Assembly (NCBI RefSeq): GCF_041734735.1
Contig: NC_134900.1
Coordinates: 39,941,454-40,005,453 of the forward strand
Reading direction: 5' to 3'
Source: Babylonia areolata
Taxonomy: Eukaryota > Mollusca > Gastropoda > Neogastropoda > Buccinidae
Length of the DNA stretch: 64,000 nt
Every line of letters begins with the position of its first letter. Within the stretch, counting starts at the first letter, position 1. Under the pieces are notes generated by a model. The model made no database searches. It worked only from the letters and a program-made list of their open reading frames with translations, and was not told where the DNA came from. Made by a program: the position numbers and the translations under genes. Below are positions 42,000-52,856 of this stretch, in pieces.

Positions 42000-43890
42000 C
42001 GCAGTGCTGCTCTGTAGACGTCATGCCAGTGCTGGTGACGTCAGGCCAGGAGAACCACCAGTGCTGGTGACGTCAAGGCAGGAGAACCACCAGTGCTGGT
42101 GACGTCAAGGCAGGAGAACCACCAGTGCTGTAGACGTCAAGGCAGGAGAACCACCAGTGCTGGTGACGTCAAGCCAGGAGAACCACCAGTGCTGTGGACG
42201 TCAAGGTAGGAGAACCACCAGTGCTGTAGATGTCAAGGTAGGAGAACCACCAGTGCTGGTGATGTCAGGCCAGGAGAATCACCAGTGTTTGTGACGTCAG
42301 GCTAGGAGAACCACCTGTGCTGCAGACGTCAGGCCAGGAGAATCACCAGTGTTTGTGACGTCAAGCCAGAAGTACCACCAGTGCTGCTCTTTAGACGTCA
42401 GGCCAGGAGAACCAACTGTGCTGCTCTGTAGACGTCAGGCTAGAAGAACCACCTGTGCTGCAGACGTCAGGCCAGAAGAACCACCTGTGCTGCAGACGTC
42501 AGGCCAGGAGAACCACCTGTGCTGCAGACGTCAGGCCAGGAGAACCACCAGTGCTGCTCTGTAGACGTCAGGCTAGGAGAACCACCTGTGCTGCAGACGT
42601 CAGGCCAGGAGAATCACCAGTGTTTGTGACGTCAGGCCAGGAGAACCACCAGTGCTGCTCTGTAGACGTCAAGCCAGGAGAACCAACTGTGCTGGTGACA
42701 TCAAGGCAGGAGAACCACCAGTGCTGGTGACGTCAAGCCAGGAGAACCACCAGTGCTACTCTGTAGACGTCAGGCCAGGAGAACCACCAGTGCTACTCTG
42801 TAGACGTCAGGCCAGGAGAACCACCAGTGCTTGTGACAAGCCAGGTGAACCACCAGTGCTGGTGACATCAAGGCAGGAGAACCACCTGTGCTGCAGACGT
42901 CAGGCCAGGAGAACCACCTGTGCTGCAGACGTCAGGCCAGGAGAACCACCTGTGCTGGTGACGTCAGGGCAGGAGAACTACCAGTGCTGCTCTGTAGACG
43001 CCAGGCTAGGAGAACCACCAGTGCTGCAGACGTCAGGCCAGGAGAATCACCAGTGTTTGTGACGTCAGGCCAGGAGAACCACCTGTGCTGCAGACGTCAG
43101 GCCAGGAGAATCACCAGTGTTTGTGACGTCAGGCCAGGAGAACTACCAGTGCTACTCTGTAGACACCAAGCCAGAAGAACCACCAGTGCTACTCTGTAGA
43201 CGTCAGGCCAGGAGAACCACCTGTGTTTGTGACGTCAGGCCAGGAGAACCACCAGTGCTGGTGACGTCAAGCCAAGAGAACTACCAGTGCTACTCTGTAG
43301 ACACCAAGCCAGAAGAACCACCAGTGCTACTCTGTAGACGTCAGGCCAGGAGAACCACCTGTGTTTGTGACGTCAGGCCAGGAGAACCACCTGTGCTGGT
43401 GACGTCAAGCCAAGAGAACTACCAGTGCTACTCTGTAGACACCAAGCCAGAAGAACCACCAGTGCTACTCTGTAGACGTCAGGCCAGGAGAACCACCTGT
43501 TTTTGTGACGTCAGGCCAGGAGAACCACCAGTGCTGCAGACGTCAGGCCAGGAGAACCACCAGTGTTTGTGACGTCAGGCCAGGAGAACCACCAGTGCTG
43601 CAGACGTCAGGCCAGGAGAACCACCTGTGCTGGTGACGTCAAGCCAAGAGAACTACCAGTGCTACTCTGTAGACACCAAGCCAGAAGAACCACCAGTGCT
43701 ACTCTGTAGACGTCAGGCCAGGAGAACCACCTGTGCTGGTGACGTCAGGCCAGGAGAACCACCTGTGCTGGTGACGTCAAGACAGGAGACCCACCTGTGC
43801 TGGTGATGTCAAGACAGGAGACCCACCTGTGCTGGTGACGTCAGGCCAGGAGACCCACCAGTACTACCAGGAGAACCACCAGTGCTGGTG
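42000..43890 (+). repeat. 32-39-bp minisatellite rich in TGACGTCA, over 50 copies
   Basis: The unit has GACGTCAGGCCAGGAGAACC then ACCAGTGCTG, with spacer variants GT, CAG or CTCTGTA. By eye about 20 copies contain the perfect palindrome TGACGTCA. Plus-strand frames stay open for up to about 150 codons as repeat artefacts. Confidence 0.94.
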
Positions 43891-43984
43891 ACACCTTGTC
43901 ATGCTGTCTACATCGTCCCGAAAGGACCTACAGGATTACCAGTATCTTATCCACCACCACACCCTTGTAGTTTAGCTCCAGGAT

Positions 43985-44260
43985 ATAACTATCCTACATG
44001 GACATGTAACTATCACACATAAACATGTAATTATCACACGTGGACATGCAACTATCCCATTTGGACATGCAATTATCCCACGTGGACATGTAATTATTCT
44101 GCGTGGATATGTAATCCCACGTGGACATGTAATTATCCCACGTGTACATGTAATTATTCCACATGGACATGTAGTTATCCTGCGTGGACATAGGATTATC
44201 ACACGTGGTTTTGCTTGTCACATGTCGACATAAACAAATATCATTATCCCACGTGAACAA
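43985..44260 (+). repeat. 21-bp minisatellite with CACGTG, about 12 copies
   Basis: TATCCCACGTGGACATGTAA followed by T repeats with substitutions and some deletions. In the plus frame a unit reads NYPTWTC, but stops interrupt it and no exon context exists. Confidence 0.9.
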
Positions 44261-44354
44261 CCCAAACGGCCAGCACTTGTCTCGGTGGTCAGTCAGTTGT
44301 ACTGGCCGCTGGTTGTTGGTGTCGTGTTCACACGGTACACTGGACACTCAGTCA

Positions 44355-45005
44355 TGATGACCATCTGATGTTGTTGACAGCACACAGCAGACCCCTGGAC
44401 ATCTGATGTTGTTGACAGCACACAGCAGACCTGTGGACATCTGGTGTTGTTCACAGCACACGGCAGACCCCTGGACATCTGGTGTTGTTGACAGCACACA
44501 GCAGACCCCTGGACATCTGATGTTGTTGACACTGGCCCGCAGCACACAGCAGACCTGTGGACATCTGGTGTTGTTGACACTGGCCCGCAGCACACAGCAG
44601 ACCTGTGGACATCTGGTGTTGTTGACACTGGCCCTCAGCACACAACAGACCTGTAGACATCTGTAGGTGTTGACACTGGCCCTCAGCACACAACAGACCT
44701 GTGGACATCTGTAGGTGTTGACACTGGCCCTCAGCACACAACAGACCTGTAGACATCTGTAGGTGTTGACACTGGCCCTCAGCACACAACAGACCTGTGG
44801 ACATCTGTAGGTGTTGACACTGGCCCCCAGGACACAGCAGACCTGTGGACATCTGTAGGTGTTGACACTGGCCCCCAGCACACAACAGACCTGTGGACAT
44901 CTGTAGGTGTTGACACTGGCCCCCAGGACACAGCAGACCTGTGGACATCTGTAGGTGTTGACACTGGCCCCCAGCACACAACAGACCTGTGGACATCTGT
45001 AGGTG
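44355..45005 (-). repeat. 48-bp minisatellite (shorter units at left), about 14 copies
   Basis: CAGACCTGTGGACATCTGTA, GGTGTTGACACTGGCC and CAGCACACA repeat with a 48-bp step from about 44590. Because 48 is a multiple of three, the minus strand has a 252-codon open frame with a 16-residue period and a second open frame, both artefacts. The array ends 47 bp before the candidate start codon at 45053. Confidence 0.94.
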
Positions 45006-45052
45006 TCTGGCAGACTGCTGTCTGGTGGACTCACAACCCCTGAAGCCGAAAG

Positions 45053-45113
45053 ATGAACTTCATTGTGCATGTGATCATCAGCGTTTTCTTCAGTCTTCTT
45101 CTGCACTCGTCAG
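45053..45113 (+). CDS. Candidate gene exon 1 (signal peptide)
   Basis: Twenty codons plus one base encode a Met, a short polar start, a hydrophobic core (IVHVIISVFFSLLL) and HSS. A textbook donor, TCAG-GTGAGT, follows. A phase-1 intron just after a signal peptide is common in secreted animal proteins. Confidence 0.5.
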
Positions 45114-45120
45114 GTGAGTG

Positions 45121-45175
<55 letters not shown>

Positions 45176-46075
45176 CGCAAGACATATGCATGTGTTTGCT
45201 TGCACGATCAGATATCAACATTCATCATCGCGTGTGTTTCCAATTTTGTGAAAGCCTGTACGTGCTATGCACGCACTCAGAGCACACCCATTTTGTTGAC
45301 TGTGGCTCCTCTGAACTGAAGGGATTGTTATACTAATGAGTTGGGGTGTTGACACTGAAGTGGTTGTTATACTAATGAGTTAGGTTGTTGACACTGAAGT
45401 GGTTGTTATACTAATGAGTTAGGTTGTTGACACTGAAGTGGTTGTTATACTAATGAGTTAGGTTGTTGACACTGAAGTGGTTGTTATACTAATGAGTTAG
45501 GTTGTTGACACTGAAGTGGTTGTTATACCGATGAGTTGTGGGGTTGACAGTGTCTCCTCAGCACTGAAGTGATTGTTATACTAATGAGTTGGGGTGTTGA
45601 CACTGAAGTGGTTGTTATACTAATGAGTTGGGGTGTTGACACTGAAGTGATTGTTATACCGATGAGTTGTGGGGTTGACAGTGTCTCCTCAGCACTGAAG
45701 TGATTGTTATACCGATGAGTTGTGGGGTTGACACTGAAGTGATTGTTATACCGATGAGTTGTGGGGTTGACAGTGTCTCCTCAGCACTGAAGTGATTGTT
45801 ATACCGATGAGTTGTGGGGTTGACAGTGTCTCCTCAGCACTGAAGTGATTGTTATACCGATGAGTTGTGGGGTTGACAGTGTCTCCTCAGCACTGAAGTG
45901 ATTGTTATACCGATGAGTTGTGGGGTTGACACTGAAGTGATTGTTATACCGATGAGTTGTGGGGTTGACACTGAAGTGATTGTTATACCGATGAGTTGTG
46001 GGGTTGACACTGAAGTGATCTAACAGGGACTCCCTTCTTGACCCAGAACCCGTCGTCTTCCCGTTCTATCCTCCC

Positions 46076-46109
<34 letters not shown>

Positions 46110-49100
46110 CTCGAGCACGCGCTCGAGCACTCGCATGTGTCTGTTAACCCGTGTACATGTTTTTGCATCGTGAAAGCTTGCATCATCTCGGACCACGTCC
46201 CTTGTTTCACTGGTGGTTCAATCGATCAGTTCAGTTTGACACTGGTGTAAGACAAGACAGTGCAGCACTTGTTCTGTCACTGACAACAACACAAGGCAGT
46301 GCTGTACTTGTTCTGTCACTGACAACAACACAAGGCAGTGCTGTACTTGTTCTGTCACTGACAACAACACAAGGCAGTGCTGTACTTGTTCTATCTGTCA
46401 CTGACAACAACACAAGGCAGTGCTGTACTTGTTCTATCTGTCACTGACAACAACACAAGGCAGTGCTGTACTTGTTCTGTCACTGACAACAACACAAGGC
46501 AGTGCTGTACTTGTTCTATCTGTCACTGACAACAACACAAGGCAGTGCTGTACTTGTTCTATCTGTCACTGACAACAACACAAGGCAGTGCTGTACTTGT
46601 TCTATCTGTCACTGATAACAACACAAGGCAGTGCTGTACTTGTTCTGTCACTGACAACAACACAAGGCAGTGCTGTACTTGTTCTGTCACTGACAACAAC
46701 ACAAGGCAGTGCTGTACTTGTTCTGTCACTGACAACAACACAAGGCAGTGCTGTACTTGTTCTATCTGTCAGTGACAGCAACACAAGGCAGTGCTGTACT
46801 TGTTCTATCTGTCACTGACAACAACACAAGGCAGTGCTTACTTGTTCTGTCACTGACAACAACACAAGGCAGTGCTGTACTAGTTCTATCTGTCACTGAC
46901 AACAACACAAGGCAGTGCTGTACTTGTTCTGTCACTGACAACAACACAAGGCAGTGCTGTACTTGTTCTTTCTGTCACTGATAACAACACAAGGCAGTGC
47001 TGTACTAGTTCTGTCACTGACAACAACACAAGGCAGTGCTGTACTTGTTCTATCTGTCACTGACAAGAACACAAGGCAGTGCTGTACTTGTTCTGTCACT
47101 GACAACAACACAAGGCAGTGCTGTATTGCAGATCAGAAGATGGGCTGAAACCGAGTTCTGCCCAAGTGATGTGTCAGCCATGTGGTTGCTGTACAGAGCT
47201 GTGGATAGCAGGCGGTGAGTGCTGTGACCTGTGTTGACCTGTGGTCACTGTACAGAGCTGTTCTGACCTGTGGTCACTGTACAGAGCTGTTCTGACCTGT
47301 GGTCACTGTACAGAGCTGTTCTGATATGTGGTCACTGTACAGAGCTGTTCGGACCTGTGGTCACTGTACAGAGCTGTTCTGACCTGTGGTCACTGTACAG
47401 AGCTGTTCTGACCTGTGGTCACTGTACAGAGCTGTTCGGATCTGTGGTCACTGTACAGAGCTGTTCGGATCTGTGGTCACTGTACAGATCTGATCGGATC
47501 TGTGGTCACTGTACAGAGCTGTTTAGACCTGTGGTCACTGTACAGAGCTGTTCTGACATGTGGTCACTGTACAGAGCTGTTCTGACATGTGGTCACTGTA
47601 CAGAGCTGTTCGGACCTGTGGTCACTGTACAGAGCTGTTCGGACCTGTGGTCACTGTACAGAGCTGTTCTGATATGTGGTCACTGTAAAGAGCTGTTCTG
47701 ACATGTGGTCAATGTACAGAGCTGTTCGGACCTGTGGTCACTGTACAGAGCTTTTCGGACCTGTGGTCACTGTACAGAGCTGTTCTGATCTGTGGTCACT
47801 GTACAGAGCTGTTCGGACCTGTGGTCACTGTACAGAGCTGTTCTGACATGTGGTCACTGTACAGAGCTGTTCTGACCTGTGGTCAATGTACAGAGCTGTT
47901 CTGATATGTGGTCACTGTACAGAGCTGTTCTGATCTGTGGTCACTGTACAGAGCTGTTCTGACCTGTGGTCACTGTACAGAGCTGTTCTGATATGTGGTC
48001 ACTGTACAGAGCTGTTCGGACCTGTGGTCACTGTACAGAGCTGTTCTGATATGTGGTCAATGTACAGAGCTGTTCGGACCTGTGGTCACTGTACAGAGCT
48101 GTTCGGACCTGTGGTCACTGTACAGAGCTGTTCGGACCTGTGGTCAATGTACAGAGCTGTTCTGATCTGTGGTCACTGTACAGAGCTGTTCTGACCTGTG
48201 GTCAATGTACAGAGCTGTTCGGACCTGTGGTCACTGTACAGAGCTGTTCTGATATGTGGTCAATGTACAGAGCTGTTCGGACCTGTGGTCACTGTACAGA
48301 GCTGTTCGGACCTGTGGTCACTGTACAGAGCTGTTCGGACCTGTGGTCACTGTACAGAGCTGTTCTGATCTGTGGTCACTGTACAGAGCTGTTCTGACCT
48401 GTGGTCAATGTACAGAGCTGTTCTGATCTGTGGTCACTGTACAGAGCTGTTCGGACCTGTGGTCAATGTACAGAGCTGTTCTGACATGTGGTCACTGTAC
48501 AGAGCTGTTCTGATATGTGGTCACTGTACAGAGCTGTTCGGACCTGTGGTCAATGTACAGAGCTGTTCTGATATGTGGTCACTGTACAGAGCTGTTCTGA
48601 TATGTGGTCACTGTACAGAGCTGTTCTGATCTGTGGTCACTGTACAGAGCTGTTCTGATATGTGGTCACTGTACAGAGCTGTTCTGACATGTGGTCACTG
48701 TACAGAGCTGTTCTGATATGTGGTCACTGTACAGAGCTGTTCTGACATGTGGTCACTGTACAGAGCTGTTCTGACCTGTGGTCACTGTACAGAGCTGTTC
48801 TGACATGTGGTCACTGTACAGAGCTGTTCTGATATGTGGTCACTGTAAAGAGCTGTTCTGACATGTGGTCAATGTACAGAGCTGTTCGGACCTGTGGTCA
48901 CTGTACAGAGCTGTTCGGACCTGTGGTCACTGTACAGAGCTGTTCTGACATGTGGTCACTGTACAGAGCTGTTCTGATATGTGGTCACTGTAAAGAGCTG
49001 TTCTGACATGTGGTCAATGTACAGAGCTGTTCGGACCTGTGGTCACTGTACAGAGCTTTTCGGACCTGTGGTCACTGTACAGAGCTGTTCTGACCTGTGG

Positions 49101-51837
49101 TCACTGTACAGAGCTGTTCGGACCTGTGGTCACTGTACAGAGCTGTTCTGACCTGTGGTCACTGTACAGAGCTGTTCTGACCTGTGGTCACTGTACAGAG
49201 CTGTTCTGATATGTGGTCACTGTACAGAGCTGTTCGGACCTGTGGTCACTGTACAGAGCTGTTCGGACCTGTGGTCACTGTACAGAGCTGTTCGGACCTG
49301 TGGTCAATGTACAGAGCTGTTCTGATCTGTGGTCACTGTACAGAGCTGTTCTGACCTGTGGTCAATGTACAGAGCTGTTCGGACCTGTGGTCACTGTACA
49401 GAGCTGTTCTGATATGTGGTCAATGTACAGAGCTGTTCGGACCTGTGGTCACTGTACAGAGCTGTTCGGACCTGTGGTCACTGTACAGAGCTGTTCGGAC
49501 GTGTGGTCAATGTACAGAGCTGTTCGGACCTGTGGTCACTGTACAGAGCTGTTCGGACCTGTGGTCACTGTACAGAGCTGTTCTGACCTGTGGTCACTGT
49601 ACAGAGCTGTTCTGACCTGTGGTCACTGTACAGAGCTGTTCTGGTCTGTGGTCACTGTACAGAGCTGTTCTGACCTGTGGTCAATGTACAGAGCTGTTCT
49701 GATCTGTGGTCACTGTACAGAGCTGTTCTGACCTGTGGTCAATGTACAGAGCTGTTCTGATCTGTGGTCACTGTACAGAGCTGTTCTGACCTGTGGTCAC
49801 TGTACAGAGCTGTTCTGATATGTGGTCACTGTACAGAGCTGTTCGGACCTGTGGTCAATGTACAGAGCTGTTCTGACATGTGGTCACTGTACAGAGCTGT
49901 TCTGATATGTGGTCACTGTACAGAGCTGTTCGGACCTGTGGTCAATGTACAGAGCTGTTCTGATATGTGGTCACTGTACAGAGCTGTTCTGATATGTGGT
50001 CACTGTACAGAGCTGTTCTGATATGTGGTCACTGTACAGAGCTGTTCGGACCTGTGGTCACTGTACAGAGCTGTTCTGACATGTGGTCACTGTACAGAGC
50101 TGTTCTGATATGTGGTCACTGTACAGAGCTGTTCTGATCTGTGGTCACTGTACAGAGCTGTTCTGACATGTGGTCACTGTACAGAGCTGTTCTGATATGT
50201 GGTCACTGTACAGAGCTGTTCTGACATGTGGTCACTGTACAGAGCTGTTCGGACCTGTGGTCAATGTACAGAGCTGTTCTGACATGTGGTCACTGTACAG
50301 AGCTGTTCGGACCTGTGGTCACTGTACAGAGCTGTTCTGACATGTGGTCACTGTACAGAGCTGTTCTGATATGTGGTCACTGTAAAGAGCTGTTCTGACA
50401 TGTGGTCACTGTACAGAGCTGTTCTGACCTGTGGTCAATGTACAGAGCTGTTCGGACCTGTGGTCAATGTACAGAGCTGTTCTGATCTGTGGTCACTGTA
50501 CAGAGCTGTTCTGACCTGTGGTCAATGTACAGAGCTGTTCGGACCTGTGGTCACTGTACAGAGCTGTTCTGATATGTGGTCAATGTACAGAGCTGTTCGG
50601 ACCTGTGGTCACTGTACAGAGCTGTTCGGACCTGTGGTCACTGTACAGAGCTGTTCTGACCTGTGGTCAATGTACAGAGCTGTTCTGATCTGTGGTCACT
50701 GTACAGAGCTGTTCGGACCTGTGGTCACTGTACAGAGCTGTTCTGACCTGTGGTCACTGTACAGAGCTGTTCTGGTCTGTGGTCACTGTACAGAGCTGTT
50801 CTGATCTGTGGTCACTGTACAGAGCTGTTCTGACCTGTGGTCAATGTACAGAGCTGTTCTGATCTGTGGTCACTGTACAGAGCTGTTCTGACCTGTGGTC
50901 AATGTACAGAGCTGTTCTGATCTGTGGTCACTGTACAGAGCTGTTCGGACCTGTGGTCACTGTACAGAGCTGTTCTGACATGTGGTCACTGTACAGAGCT
51001 GTTCTGATATGTGGTCACTGTACAGAGCTGTTCTGACATGTGGTCACTGTACAGAGCTGTTCTGATATGTGGTCACTGTACAGAGCTGTTCTGACATGTG
51101 GTCACTGTACAGAGCTGTTCTGATATGTGGTCAATGTACAGAGCTGTTCTGATATGTGGTCACTGTACAGAGCTGTTCTGATATGTGGTCACTGTACAGA
51201 GCTGTTCTGATATGTGGTCACTGTACAGAGCTGTTCGGACCTGTGGTCACTGTACAGAGCTGTTCGGACCTGTGGTCACTGTACAGAGCTGTTCTGATAT
51301 GTGGTCACTGTACAGAGCTGTTCTGACATGTGGTCACTGTACAGAGCTGTTCGGACCTGTGGTCACTGTACAGAGCTGTTGGACCTGTGGTCACTGTACA
51401 GAGCTGTTCTGATCCTGTGGTCACTGTACAGAGCTGTTCTGACTGTGGTCAATGTACAGAGCTGTTCTGATATGTGGTCACTGTACAGAGCTGTTCTGAT
51501 CTGTGGTCACTGTACAGAGCTGTTCTGACATGTGGTCACTGTACAGAGCTGTTCTGATATGTGGTCACTGTACAGAGTGTTCAGACATGTGGTCACTGTA
51601 CAGAGCTGTTCGGACCTGTGGTCACTGTACAGAGCTGTTCTGACCTGTGGTCACTGTACAGAGCTGTTCTGATATGTGGTCACTGTACAGAGCTGTGTAC
51701 AGCAGGCGGTGAGTGCTGTGACCTGTGTTGACCTCAGTCACTGGCCTGGGCAAATCGCCTTTGGTCACGTGCATGCAGCGGTGAATGGGCCACACGTCCT
51801 GGTGTGCAGAATGTTTCGCTGCCTCTCTTCTATCCCT

Positions 51838-51869
<32 letters not shown>

Positions 51870-52039
51870 CTCATTGGTAGCTTGGTATTTAGTGTCCGTT
51901 GTTCCGTCTTTCTTCTATATAACCATTTATTATTGTTTGTATTTTTCCTGTGATCTTTTTGTTATCCCTTATGGCTAGGTAGGAAGAAAAACCATGTAAC
52001 ATTTCTGATCTCATTTCGTTGGTGAAATAAAATCTCTCT

Positions 52040-52081
<42 letters not shown>

Positions 52082-52082
52082 C

Positions 52083-52168
<86 letters not shown>

Positions 52169-52534
52169 CTATATATCCACATGTCTACATATCTTTCTTC
52201 CATCTGTCTGTCTGTCTGGCTAAACACTTATCTGTATCTCCTTCATCGAGACCTTTTTTCTCTTAGTTTATAGTTTTATGATGAAGGCGTATGTGTGAAC
52301 ATGACATGTGAAACGATGGCGATAATAGTTATGCTACTGATCACACAAGAGAGAGAGAGAGAGAGAAGAGGATTTCGAGGATAATAGATAAGCACTGGTG
52401 TGCTTTTTTTTTACATCCAGTCCCCGCCCTGAATAGGGTCTACACTACACAATATTTAATAAAATGAAAGCATGGTGTTAGTAGAGATACACAACAGAGG
52501 AAAAAAATATGCATAAATCAAAACAAAACAACCA

Positions 52535-52580
<46 letters not shown>

Positions 52581-52628
52581 ACACACACATACACACACAC
52601 ACACACACGCACGCACGCACGCACACAC

Positions 52629-52693
<65 letters not shown>

Positions 52694-52785
52694 GCATACA
52701 GGCACTAGCATGGTGTTAGTAAAATGCATAGGAAAAAAATTAACAAAATCAAAGAAACAAACAGAGAGAGAGAGAGAGAGAGTGT

Positions 52786-52856
<71 letters not shown>

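Noticed and set aside
44348-45106. 252-codon minus-strand frame with a 16-residue Cys-containing period
   Set aside because: The 48-bp unit is a multiple of three and another minus frame is open as well. There is no splice or start context.
47222-51700. CRISPR-like regular repeats
   Set aside because: The 29-bp units are directly adjacent with no unique spacers, and the genome is eukaryotic. It is an ordinary satellite.
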